A stretch of DNA of 34,423 nucleotides from the NCBI GenBank assembly GCA_003241785.1, contig QFPW01000028.1:1-34423 (forward strand), given 5' to 3'. Numbering within the stretch: position 1 is the first letter of the stretch; each line of letters opens with the position of its first letter. The position numbers and the translations under genes are program-made. The DNA is from Rhodovulum sulfidophilum (lineage in GTDB: Bacteria; Pseudomonadota; Alphaproteobacteria; Rhodobacterales; Rhodobacteraceae). Below, piece after piece: positions 1 through 7,248 of the stretch. Under the pieces are notes generated by a model that did not search any database, was not told where the DNA came from, and worked only from the letters and a program-made list of their open reading frames with translations.

Positions 1-1
1 C

Positions 2-127
2 CTGCTCGACGCGCGCGAGGCGCGCGCCGACGCGCACGCCGCCGCCCAGATCGCGGCCGCGACGCTCGCCTTCTCGCTCGGCGCCATGACCTCCCGCGCG
101 GCCCCCGCCCAGGCCCTGGCGCGATAG
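2..127 (+). CDS. C-terminal end of an unidentified protein (5' partial)
   Basis: An open frame enters the window at base 2 and ends at the TAG at 125-127, giving about 41 residues. The sequence is Ala/Arg-rich and looks helical, ending in SRAAPAQALAR. No family can be assigned from so short a tail. It runs on the plus strand, opposite to the organosulfur operon, and about 180 bases separate it from the toxin-antitoxin operator, so it is probably a separate unit. The frame is open and the codon use matches the neighbours, which is the only support for it being a real gene. Confidence 0.45.
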   Translation: MLDAREARADAHAAAQIAAATLAFSLGAMTSRAAPAQALAR

Positions 128-311
128 GCCGGCCGGTGGCCGAACAGGCGGCGGCACGTCTTCCCCGACCACATCCACTATGGCGGCGCGCTGTTCCCCG
201 CGATCGCGGCGAGCGGGTGCCGCCCGCCGACGGCCCCTGCGAGGCCATGCGACGATCGGCGGGCATGCGAACGGCCTCGCGCTGATCCCGACTGCTTGAA
301 AGCGGCCGGTG

Positions 312-344
312 TTTGTCTTACGATTTCGGTATCGACCAGACAAA
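312..344. promoter_or_regulatory. Inverted repeat upstream of the toxin-antitoxin pair, likely autoregulatory operator
   Basis: TTTGTCT at 312-318 and AGACAAA at 338-344 form perfect 7-bp arms with 19 bases between. The right arm ends one base before the ribosome binding site AGGTAGG-type sequence (about 344-350) of the antitoxin. AbrB/MazE-type antitoxins usually bind such repeats at their own promoter, alone or with the toxin. Binding here is inferred from position and symmetry. Confidence 0.45.
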
Positions 345-354
345 GGTAGGATAC

Positions 355-567
355 ATGCCCGAGACCGCGACCCTGTCCTCGAAGTTCCAGATCTCGATTC
401 CCAAGGCGATCCGCGCGGCCCAGCGGTGGGAAGCCGGGCTGACCTTCGCCTTCATCCCCAAGGGAACGGGCGTGCTGCTCGTGCCGGTGCCGAAGCGCGA
501 GGCGCTGGCCGGGATCGCCAAGGGCGCGTCCGCGACCGATTACCGGGACCGGTCCGACCGGCTCTGA
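355..567 (+). CDS. vapB: AbrB/MazE-family antitoxin of a type II toxin-antitoxin pair (VapB-like)
   Basis: The product is a 70-residue DNA-binding antitoxin that should neutralise the PIN toxin encoded just after it and repress the pair's promoter. The N-terminus TATLSSKFQISIPKAIR is the classic swapped-hairpin AbrB/SpoVT/MazE motif; the C-terminus, rich in charged residues, would be the toxin-binding tail. I chose the ATG at 355 because the conserved motif starts right there and a purine-rich AGGTAGG lies about 5 bases upstream; an in-frame extension to about 313 would run into the operator repeat. The stop codon shares one base with the toxin start (TGATG), so the two are translationally coupled. 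VapB describes the partner type rather than a proven orthologue. Confidence 0.88.
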   Translation: MPETATLSSKFQISIPKAIRAAQRWEAGLTFAFIPKGTGVLLVPVPKREALAGIAKGASATDYRDRSDRL

Positions 568-947
568 TGCGTCTCGTCGACACATCCGCCTGGATCGAAT
601 GGCTGATCGGCTCGCCGACCGGGGCGGCGGTCGCGGCGCATCTGCCCGAGCAGTCCGACTGGCTGGTGCCGACCATGGTGCAGCTCGAGCTGGCGAAATG
701 GCTCGTCCGCGAGGTGGGCGAGGACAAGGCCGATCAGGTGATCGCCTTCACTCAGCTCTGCCACGTCGCGCCGCTCGATACCGATATCGCGCTGGCCGCG
801 GCCGAGGCCTGCCGCGCGCACCGGCTCGCCACGGCCGATGCGATCATCTTCGCCACCGCGCGCGCGGCCGGAGCCGATCTCATCACCTGCGACGCGCATT
901 TCGACGGGCTGCCGGGCGTGACGCTGGTCGCCAAGATCGGCCCCTGA
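567..947 (+). CDS. vapC: PIN-domain ribonuclease toxin (VapC family)
   Basis: This is a 126-residue PIN-domain protein, the usual length for a VapC toxin, expected to be a Mg-dependent RNase acting on tRNA or rRNA. The visible acidic active-site residues are Asp5 in LVDTSAW, the Glu in QLELAKW, the first Asp in LATADAIIFATA and the Asp in LITCDAHF, so the full metal-binding set seems present and the toxin intact. The start overlaps the antitoxin stop by one base. The next gene downstream (966-2399) is on the opposite strand, so this is a two-gene unit. The RNA target cannot be predicted from sequence. Confidence 0.92.
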   Translation: MRLVDTSAWIEWLIGSPTGAAVAAHLPEQSDWLVPTMVQLELAKWLVREVGEDKADQVIAFTQLCHVAPLDTDIALAAAEACRAHRLATADAIIFATARAAGADLITCDAHFDGLPGVTLVAKIGP

Positions 948-965
948 GCGGAGCGAAGGCCGTGC

Positions 966-2399
966 TCAGCCGCCGACGTTCTCGGCGGAAGCGCGCGCGG
1001 CGCCGGCCTGTTCGAGCGCGGCGAGGATGCGCGCCGCGACCAGTTCGGCGTGGCCGGTCACTTCCGGGATCCCCATCAGTTCCCCGACCCCGGCCCTCGC
1101 CAGCGGACCGGCCACGTAGAGGCGCGGGCTCGGCCGGCCGTCGGCGCCCACGGCCAGGCAGGCGGCCGTGACCTCGAGGCCGAGCCGAAGCGGATCCTGG
1201 CGGACGAGGCCCGCCCGGCCGAGCGCGGCGAGAAGGCCGGAGCCCAGGGCGTCCTGATGCGCGGGCCCGGTCGTCAGGACGACGGCGTCGAACCGCTCGC
1301 GCACCGGCGCGCCGCCCTTCGGGCGCCAGTCGATCTCGATCCCGTCGGGCACCAGCCGCGCCTCGCGGAGGTCTCCGGCGGAGATCGCGAGCCTGCCCCG
1401 CGCGATCAGATCATCGAGCACCGCCTCGACCGGTGGGGCGACGCGGAACCGGTGCACGTCCCACCAGACGCGCAGCCGGCGCACCAGCTTCGCCCGTTCC
1501 GCCTCGGGCAGCGCCGCCCAGATCGCTCCGGCCTGCTTCCGGACCCGATCGAGCGCCGCCTGCCAGGGCAGCCCGGCCTCGGCGTCGCGCCGCACGCCGG
1601 CGCGGACCCGGCGCAGAAGGCCGAGCGCGGTGCGCGCGGGATCGGCCGAGAAATCGGCCAGGCTCTCGCCATGGCCGAAGGCATGGCCGCGCGAGCGCAG
1701 CCCGCGGCGCGAGATCGCGCGGATCGATCCCTTGAATCCCTGCCGGTCCAGACTCGCGATCACATCCGCCGAGGTCAGGCCGGTGCCGATGATGGCGACC
1801 CTCTCCGCGTCCCGTGCCAGCCCGGAGAGGCGCGCGTCGTCGGAGGGGTCGGAAATGAGCCGCGGCGACCCGCGGAGATGCGCGAAGGCCGCGGGGATCG
1901 ACGGGGGAGGGTGGCTCGTCGCGATCACGAGATGATCCGCCTCGACGACGCCGCCGTCATCGAGCGCGACGCGGTAGGTCCCGGCCTTCACCGCCGAGAT
2001 CGCGCGCGCCCGGACGTGCCGGACGCGGCCGCTGTCGAGCAGGGGCCGCAGGTGATCGGCGACATAGGCCCCGACCAGCCCGCGCTGCGGATAGGTCGAG
2101 CCGTCCGCCATCCGCGACCCGGGCGAGAGCGCGACGCCCTTCTCGTCGAGCCAGCGCTGGAACCCGTCCTCGATCGCGCAATCCATCGTCATGCGGCTCG
2201 CGGGGACGTTGACGCGGTGGCTGGGATCGGCGGTCGAATAGGCGAGCCCCTGGCCCAGCCCGTCGCGCGGCTCGATCACGAGGATCTCCACGCCCGGGTC
2301 CGGGCCCAGGCCGCGCGCGAGATGATAGGCGATCGTGGCGCCGGTGAAGCCGCCACCGACGATGGCGACCGTCGCCCGCCGTCGCCCGGCGGCGTTCAC
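966..2399 (-). CDS. FAD/NAD(P)-binding protein (COG4529-like), last gene of the organosulfur operon
   Basis: A 477-residue flavoprotein-like enzyme. The N-terminal Rossmann motif VAIVGGGFTG lies at about residues 11-20, followed by IEPRDGLGQGLAYSTADPSHRVNVPA, typical of the FAD-NAD(P)-binding (PF13454) family. A second dinucleotide motif, VAIIGTGLTSADV, lies near the middle. Members often sit beside sulfonate or sulfur-source genes and are often mislabelled as hydroxyacylglutathione hydrolase; their reaction is not established. I chose the GTG at 2399 because it leaves the usual short N-terminus before the GGGFTG motif. An alternative GTG at 2495 overlaps the ssuD-like stop by 4 bases and would add 32 low-complexity residues. 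In this operon it could regenerate or handle a flavin or an oxidised sulfur intermediate; that is inference. Confidence 0.85.
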   Translation of the reverse strand: MNAAGRRRATVAIVGGGFTGATIAYHLARGLGPDPGVEILVIEPRDGLGQGLAYSTADPSHRVNVPASRMTMDCAIEDGFQRWLDEKGVALSPGSRMADGSTYPQRGLVGAYVADHLRPLLDSGRVRHVRARAISAVKAGTYRVALDDGGVVEADHLVIATSHPPPSIPAAFAHLRGSPRLISDPSDDARLSGLARDAERVAIIGTGLTSADVIASLDRQGFKGSIRAISRRGLRSRGHAFGHGESLADFSADPARTALGLLRRVRAGVRRDAEAGLPWQAALDRVRKQAGAIWAALPEAERAKLVRRLRVWWDVHRFRVAPPVEAVLDDLIARGRLAISAGDLREARLVPDGIEIDWRPKGGAPVRERFDAVVLTTGPAHQDALGSGLLAALGRAGLVRQDPLRLGLEVTAACLAVGADGRPSPRLYVAGPLARAGVGELMGIPEVTGHAELVAARILAALEQAGAARASAENVGG

Positions 2400-2485
2400 G
2401 CCGCCCGCTCCCGCGCGATCCCGCGGCGCGGGCGCGCCTCGCGCCGGGGATGCTCGGTGGTCTCGCGCGGCATGGCTGGGCTCAT
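2396..2485 (-). CDS. Possible 29-residue ORF between the ssuD-like and FAD-protein genes
   Basis: An ATG at 2485 opens a 29-codon frame (begins MSPAMPRETTE, ends RERAA). Its stop TGA overlaps the GTG start of the FAD protein by GTGA at 2396-2399. It lies in the gap that exists only if the FAD protein starts at 2399. It may be a coupling leader peptide or simply a by-product of the rival longer start of the FAD protein. The Arg-rich composition gives no homology hint. Confidence 0.2.
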   Translation of the reverse strand: MSPAMPRETTEHPRREARPRRGIARERAA

Positions 2486-2491
2486 CGGTCC

Positions 2492-3619
2492 TCACGACGC
2501 CGAGCGGGCGCGCACGTCGAAGGCGCCCCCGGTCTGGTTGCTCTCGCGCAGCGTCACCGCTTCCTTGCCGATCAGCGGGAAGACGAGCTCGGCGAAGCGG
2601 ATCGCCTCCTCCAGATGGGGATAGCCCGACATGACGAAGGTATCAATGCCGAGCGCCTGGTACGCGCGCATGCGTTCGGCCACCGTCTCGGGATCGCCGA
2701 CCAGCGCGGTTCCCGCGCCGCCGCGCACCAGCCCGACGCCCGCCCAGAGGTTCGGCGCGATCTCGAGCCTGTCGCGGCGCCCGCCATGCAGGGCGGCCAT
2801 CCGGCTCTGGCCGACCGAGTCCATCCCGGCGTAGTTCGCCTGGGCGCGGGCGATGTCGGCGTCGGTCAGGCGGCTGATCAGCCGATCCGCCTCGGCCCAG
2901 GCCTCGCGCTCGGTATCGCGCACGATGGCATGGAGGCGGATGCCGAAGCGGACCTCGCGGCCGTGTTTCGCGGCGCGCGCGCGCACGTCGGCGATCTTCT
3001 GGGCGACCGCGTCCGGGGGCTCGCCCCAGGTCAGATAGGCGTCCACGTGCTTGCCGGCGAGCTCGTGCGCGGCCTCGGAGGAGCCGCCGAAATAGAGCGG
3101 CGGCCAGGGCGTCTGCGGCCCGGGATGGAAGTTCCGCGCCCCCTCGACGCGGATGTGCTTGCCGTGGAAATCGACGGTCTCGCCGCGCATCAGGCGCTTC
3201 CAGACGGTCAGGAACTCCTCGGCGTTCTCGTAGCGGCCATCGTGGTCGAAGAACGCCCCGTCCGCCGCGAGCTCGCGCGGGTCGCCGCCCGGCACGACGT
3301 TCAGGAGCAGGCGCCCGCCGAGCGCCTCGTCGAGCGCCGCCGCCTGTCGCGCCGCGGCGGTCGGTCCGCTGATCGAGGTCCGGAGCGCCACCAGGAGCTT
3401 CACCCGGCGAGTCACCGGGGCGAGCGCCGCCGCCACGATCCAGGGATCGAGGCAGCTCGCGCCCGTCGGGATCAGCATCCCGTCATAGCCGAGCCGGTCG
3501 ACCGTCGCGCCGATGTCGCGCAGATAGGCCGTCGTGGGCGCGCGGCCGAAATCCGACGTCCCGAGGAAGCGCGTGTCGCCCGAGGTCGGCAGGAACCAGA
3601 AGACGTCCGGCGTGGTCAT
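2492..3619 (-). CDS. ssuD: SsuD-like FMNH2-dependent alkanesulfonate monooxygenase (LLM family)
   Basis: This 375-residue cytoplasmic TIM-barrel enzyme belongs to the bacterial luciferase-like family; E. coli SsuD is of about the same length. SsuD-type enzymes use reduced FMN and O2 to split a C-S bond of an alkanesulfonate, giving an aldehyde and sulfite. Family signatures visible are the N-terminal FWFLPTSGDTRFLG, the stretch AALDEALGGRLLLNVVPGGDPRELA, and PPLYFGGSSEAAHELAGKH in the middle. The ATG at 3619 overlaps the upstream monooxygenase stop by ATGA, so the two are coupled. The partner flavin reductase (SsuE type) is not encoded nearby, so FMNH2 must come from elsewhere. The symbol marks the subfamily; the true substrate may be a different sulfonate or sulfinate. 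Confidence 0.9.
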   Translation of the reverse strand: MTTPDVFWFLPTSGDTRFLGTSDFGRAPTTAYLRDIGATVDRLGYDGMLIPTGASCLDPWIVAAALAPVTRRVKLLVALRTSISGPTAAARQAAALDEALGGRLLLNVVPGGDPRELAADGAFFDHDGRYENAEEFLTVWKRLMRGETVDFHGKHIRVEGARNFHPGPQTPWPPLYFGGSSEAAHELAGKHVDAYLTWGEPPDAVAQKIADVRARAAKHGREVRFGIRLHAIVRDTEREAWAEADRLISRLTDADIARAQANYAGMDSVGQSRMAALHGGRRDRLEIAPNLWAGVGLVRGGAGTALVGDPETVAERMRAYQALGIDTFVMSGYPHLEEAIRFAELVFPLIGKEAVTLRESNQTGGAFDVRARSAS

Positions 3620-5085
3620 TCCGCGGCCTCGGTGTAGCGGGCGCCGATGCCCTCGAAGGTCGAGGGACGCGAGGCGTCCGCGACGCTTTCGCGCCCGATG
3701 TAATGCGGGCCCCATTGCGCCGCCGGATGGCTGGCGCGCACGCGGCCGTCCGGGTCGCCGAGCAGCTTCTCGCGCAGCGTTCCCGGCGCGTAGTCGGACT
3801 GCGCGCGGCCGCGCTTTCTGAGCTCCGGCACCACGAAGTCGATGAAGTCGGTGGTCGAGGCCGGCGTGATCGCGTAGGCGAGGTTGAAGCCGTCGACGCC
3901 GCCCTCGTCCATCCACCGCTCCAGCTCGTCGGCGATGGTCTCCGGGCCGCCGACCAGCACCGGGCCGAGCCCGCCGATCGAGCGCTTGCGGATCACGTCG
4001 CGCACCGTCCAGGCCGCGCCATCCGCCGCGAGCGACTCGAGCGTCGTGCGCAGGCTGTCGTTCTCGACCGCGTCGAGCGGCTGGTCGGGGTCAAGCGTCG
4101 AGAAGTCGAGCCCGGTCCAGCCGCCGTAGAGCGCGAGCGCGCCCTCGGCGCTGGCATAGGTCAGGTATTCCTCGTACTTGCGCCGCGCCGCCTCGTCGCT
4201 CGGGCCGGTGATGACGGTCAGGAGCGCGAAGATCTTCAGGCTGTCGGCCTCGCGCCCCGCGTCGCGCACGTCCTGCCGGATCGCGTCGGTCAGCTTCCGC
4301 GCGGTCTCGGGGGCGGTGGCGAGGATGAACATCGCCTCGGCGTGGCGCGCGGCGAACTGGCGGCCCCGCGAGGACGCGCCCGCCTGGAAGATCACCGGCG
4401 TCCGCTGCGGCGAGGGCTCGCAGAGATGGAAGCCCGGCACCTTGAAATAGGTGCCCTCGTGCTGGATCGGATGCACCTTGGAGGCGTCGGTGAAGATGCC
4501 CTTCTCCTTGTCGCGCAGGACGGCGCCGTCCTCCCAGCTGCCCTCCCAGAGCTTGTAGGTGACTTCCATGTATTCCTCGGCGAGGTCGTAGCGCGCGTCA
4601 TGCGCGATCTGCTTCTCCATGCCGATGTTGCGCGCCGCGCTGTCGAGGTAGGAGGAGACCACGTTCCAGGCGACGCGCCCCTTGGTCAGGTGGTCCAGCG
4701 TCGAAAGGCGCCGGGCCAGCAGGTAGGGATGCTCGAAGGTGACGGCGGCGGTGATGCCGAAGCCCACGTTCTTCGTCACCGCGGCCATGGCGGAGATCGC
4801 GCCGAAGGGATCGTTCACCGGCACCTGCGCCGCGTCGTGCAGCGCCGCCTCGGCCGAGCCGCGGTAGACGTCGTAGACGCCGACGACGTCGGCGATGAAG
4901 AGGGCGTCGAAGGCGCCCCGCTCCAGCTCGATCGCGAGGTTGGTCCAGTAGTCGAGATCGTTGTAGCGCGACGCCTGGCTCGACGGATGCCGCCAGGTCC
5001 CCGCCGCCTGATGTCCGACGCAGGTCATGTCGAAGGCATTCAGGATCATGCGCTTCTTCTCGGGGGTCTCGGTATTTGTACTCAT
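3616..5085 (-). CDS. NtaA/DmoA/DszA-family FMNH2-dependent monooxygenase
   Basis: The product has 489 residues and belongs to the large LLM subfamily that includes nitrilotriacetate monooxygenase NtaA, dimethylsulfide monooxygenase DmoA and dibenzothiophene-sulfone monooxygenase DszA. Diagnostic stretches are ILNAFDMTCVGHQAAGTWRHP at the start, GRVAWNVVSSYLDSAARNIG around residue 140-160, and VIFQAGASSRGRQFAARHAEA near residue 230-250. These enzymes use FMNH2 from a separate reductase. Set between an SfnB/DszC-like gene upstream and an SsuD-like gene downstream, a sulfone or sulfide substrate is more likely than an aminocarboxylate, but this is inference from neighbours. The ATG at 5085 has a strong GAGGAG Shine-Dalgarno sequence about 10 bases upstream. 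A 136-base gap holding a perfect palindrome separates it from the upstream gene. Confidence 0.88.
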   Translation of the reverse strand: MSTNTETPEKKRMILNAFDMTCVGHQAAGTWRHPSSQASRYNDLDYWTNLAIELERGAFDALFIADVVGVYDVYRGSAEAALHDAAQVPVNDPFGAISAMAAVTKNVGFGITAAVTFEHPYLLARRLSTLDHLTKGRVAWNVVSSYLDSAARNIGMEKQIAHDARYDLAEEYMEVTYKLWEGSWEDGAVLRDKEKGIFTDASKVHPIQHEGTYFKVPGFHLCEPSPQRTPVIFQAGASSRGRQFAARHAEAMFILATAPETARKLTDAIRQDVRDAGREADSLKIFALLTVITGPSDEAARRKYEEYLTYASAEGALALYGGWTGLDFSTLDPDQPLDAVENDSLRTTLESLAADGAAWTVRDVIRKRSIGGLGPVLVGGPETIADELERWMDEGGVDGFNLAYAITPASTTDFIDFVVPELRKRGRAQSDYAPGTLREKLLGDPDGRVRASHPAAQWGPHYIGRESVADASRPSTFEGIGARYTEAAE

Positions 5086-5172
5086 GATCGGGTTGCTCCT
5101 CGGGATTCGGAGGGCGCTGCCTCCTGTTCATGGCCGCGCGGGCCCGGGCGGTGGTCCGGTGATCGCCCCTCT

Positions 5173-5200
5173 CCCGGCCCGCGGCGCGCCGCGGGCCGGG
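5173..5200. repeat. 28-bp perfect GC palindrome in the operon's widest gap
   Basis: The arm CCCGGCCCGCGGCG at 5173-5186 is followed directly by its exact reverse complement at 5187-5200. It sits in the 136-base space between the SfnB-like stop (5222) and the DszA-like start (5085). On the transcript it would form a very stable stem with a minimal loop and no following U-run. It may be an mRNA-stabilising or attenuating hairpin that sets different levels for the transporter half and the monooxygenase half of the operon. Confidence 0.6.
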
Positions 5201-5221
5201 TTCGAGGGCGCGCGGGCCCGC

Positions 5222-6466
5222 TCAGCTCCAGGCGTGAAGCGGCGGGTTGACGCCGTTGAGGTAGTAGTTGCCGAGAATGGCGTATTTCCAGCGCACCGGA
5301 TCGTGCAGCGTATGGGTGCGGGCGTTGCGCCAGTGGCGGTCGAGGTTGTGCTCGGCGAGGGTCGAGCGCGTCCCGGCCAGCTCGAAGAGCTTGTTGGTGG
5401 CGAGGATCGCGATCTCGGTGGTCAGCACCTTCGCCTCGGCCGTGGCGATCTGCGCCTTCGCGACGCTCGTCGCGTCGGGATCGGCCACCGCCGCGTCGAC
5501 CGCGAGGCCGGCGCGGTCGAGGATCGCCTCGGCCGCGTTGGCGCGGAGCACGAGATCGCCCACGGCCTGGATGCTGTAGGGATCCTCGTAGGCGTGCTCC
5601 AGCCCGCTGTCGACCCAGGGGCGCGAGCGGTTGCGCACGAAGTCGATCGTATCGGCGATGGCCGCGCGGGCGATGCCGAGATCGACCGCCGCCTGGATGA
5701 TCTGGAAGATCGCGCCATCCGCCGTCGGCCGCTCGTAGCCCTTGTAGCCGGGCACGAGATGGGTCTTCGGCACCGCCACGTTCTCAAGCGTCACCGTGCC
5801 CGACAGCGTGGTGCGCTGGCCGAAGGCGGACCAGTCGTCGATGACCGAAAGCCCCTCGGCGCCGCGATCGGCGATCGCGTACCAGGCGCGGCCCTCGCCG
5901 TCGAGCGCCACCACCGGCACCAGATGCGCGAGCAGCGCGCCCGAGGCGTAGAACTTGCGCCCGTTCAGCACGACATGGTCGCCCGCGTCGGTGAAGCGCG
6001 TGTTGAACTCGGCCGCGCGCTTGGTGCCGAATTCCGAGAAGGCGTTGCCGAACCGCGTCCCTTTCAGGACCTCGCCGAACAGCAGCTCCTGTTGCGGGCG
6101 GTCCGAGACGGTGCGGATCGCCGAGACCACGCCGAGGTGGTTCTGCGGCACCTGTCCGAGCGAGGGATCGGCCTCGGAGATGATCGAGATCACGCGGTTG
6201 ATCGCCACCCAGGACAGGTCGGCGCCGCCGAATTCCTTCGGCACGTTGATCGCCCAGAGCCCGGACTGCGAGAAGGCGTCGAGCTCCTTGATCGGCCAGA
6301 CGCGGTCGCGGTCGCGCTGGGACGCGCCCTTGGCGAAGTCCCTGGCGAGCGCCCGCGCGACCTCGATCGCCTCGTCGGCGGAGCGGATCAGCTCGGCCGG
6401 CGCGGCGGGCCGCGGAACCGGAGCGACGGGGGCCCGGTCGGTATTCTCGCGTTGGTGGATGGTCAT
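5222..6466 (-). CDS. SfnB/DszC-like acyl-CoA-dehydrogenase-fold oxidoreductase for sulfur acquisition
   Basis: A 414-residue protein with the acyl-CoA dehydrogenase fold: an N-terminal helical domain (LWAINVPKEFGGADLSWVAINRVISIISEADPSLGQV), a central beta domain (GRKFYASGALLAHLVPVVALD) and a C-terminal helical bundle (LFELAGTRSTLAEHNLDRHWRNARTHTLHDP). The HNLDRHWRNARTHTLHDP ending is characteristic of the SfnB/DszC branch. These are flavin-dependent monooxygenases acting on organic sulfides or sulfoxides, or uncharacterised sulfur-starvation enzymes, rather than fatty-acid oxidation enzymes. The gene starts 12 bases after the livF stop, with GAGGGA upstream, so it belongs to the transporter operon. 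Order with its neighbours (DszC-like, DszA-like, SsuD-like) suggests sequential oxidation of one compound. Confidence 0.88.
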   Translation of the reverse strand: MTIHQRENTDRAPVAPVPRPAAPAELIRSADEAIEVARALARDFAKGASQRDRDRVWPIKELDAFSQSGLWAINVPKEFGGADLSWVAINRVISIISEADPSLGQVPQNHLGVVSAIRTVSDRPQQELLFGEVLKGTRFGNAFSEFGTKRAAEFNTRFTDAGDHVVLNGRKFYASGALLAHLVPVVALDGEGRAWYAIADRGAEGLSVIDDWSAFGQRTTLSGTVTLENVAVPKTHLVPGYKGYERPTADGAIFQIIQAAVDLGIARAAIADTIDFVRNRSRPWVDSGLEHAYEDPYSIQAVGDLVLRANAAEAILDRAGLAVDAAVADPDATSVAKAQIATAEAKVLTTEIAILATNKLFELAGTRSTLAEHNLDRHWRNARTHTLHDPVRWKYAILGNYYLNGVNPPLHAWS

Positions 6467-6478
6467 GCTGGGTTTCCC

Positions 6479-7240
6479 TCAGTTGGGATGCGTTTCGACC
6501 GCGCCGCCGAGATAGGCGGCGCGGATGTCGTCGCGGGAGGCGAGCTCGCTGGCCCGCCCGGAAAGGACGCCGCGGCCGTTCTCGACGACGATGGCATGAT
6601 GCGCGTGGCGGAGCGCCACGGCGCTGTTCTGCTCGGCGACGAGCAGCGTCAGGCCCTCGTCGCGATTGAGGCGCGAGAGCGCGTCGAAGATCTCCGCGAC
6701 GACGAGCGGGGCGAGGCCCATCGAAGGCTCGTCGAGCAGGAAGACCCGGGGGCGGGCCATCAGCCCCCGCCCGATCGCGGTCATCTGCTGCTCGCCCCCC
6801 GAGGTGAGCCCGGCGGCGGAACGCCGGCGTTCGGCGACGCGGGGGAACAGCGCGTAGACCAGATCGACCTGGCGGCGGGTCTCGGCCTGCGACAGGCCGG
6901 CGCCGATGGCGCCGATCATCAGGTTCTCCTCGATCGAGAGGTTGCGAAAGCAGCGCCGCCCCTCCAGCACCGGCACCAGCCCGCCGCGCACGAGGCGGGA
7001 AGGCGGCTCGGAGCGGACGTCGCGCCCGTCGAAGCGGATCTCCCCCGCGGTGATCCTGCCGCGCTCGGCCGGCAGCAGGTTCGAGGCGGCCTTCAGGAGC
7101 GTGGTCTTGCCCGCCCCGTTCGCGCCGAGAAGCGCCGCGAATTCGCCCTCGCGCACCGTCAGGGAGAGGCCTTGAAGCGCCGTGATGGACTCGAGGTAGC
7201 TCGCCGAGACGCCGCGGAACTCGAGAATGGGCCGGGACAT
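6479..7240 (-). CDS. livF: Branched-chain-amino-acid-type ABC transporter ATP-binding protein (LivF family)
   Basis: The 253-residue cytoplasmic ATPase has Walker A GANGAGKT at residues 39-46, a signature TSGGEQQM (T in place of the usual L/S start), Walker B VFLLDEPSMGLAP, and the short LivF-type C-terminus with AEQNSAVAL. The ATG at 7240 is favoured because the family motif ILEFRGVSASY starts at once and GAGGTCC lies 6-10 bases upstream. It follows the binding-protein gene by 8 bases. One of two ATPases expected to pair with LivG under the LivH/LivM channel. Because it is followed at once by sulfur oxidoreductase genes, its cargo is likely a sulfur compound rather than leucine. Confidence 0.93.
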   Translation of the reverse strand: MSRPILEFRGVSASYLESITALQGLSLTVREGEFAALLGANGAGKTTLLKAASNLLPAERGRITAGEIRFDGRDVRSEPPSRLVRGGLVPVLEGRRCFRNLSIEENLMIGAIGAGLSQAETRRQVDLVYALFPRVAERRRSAAGLTSGGEQQMTAIGRGLMARPRVFLLDEPSMGLAPLVVAEIFDALSRLNRDEGLTLLVAEQNSAVALRHAHHAIVVENGRGVLSGRASELASRDDIRAAYLGGAVETHPN

Positions 7241-7248
7241 GGCGGACC

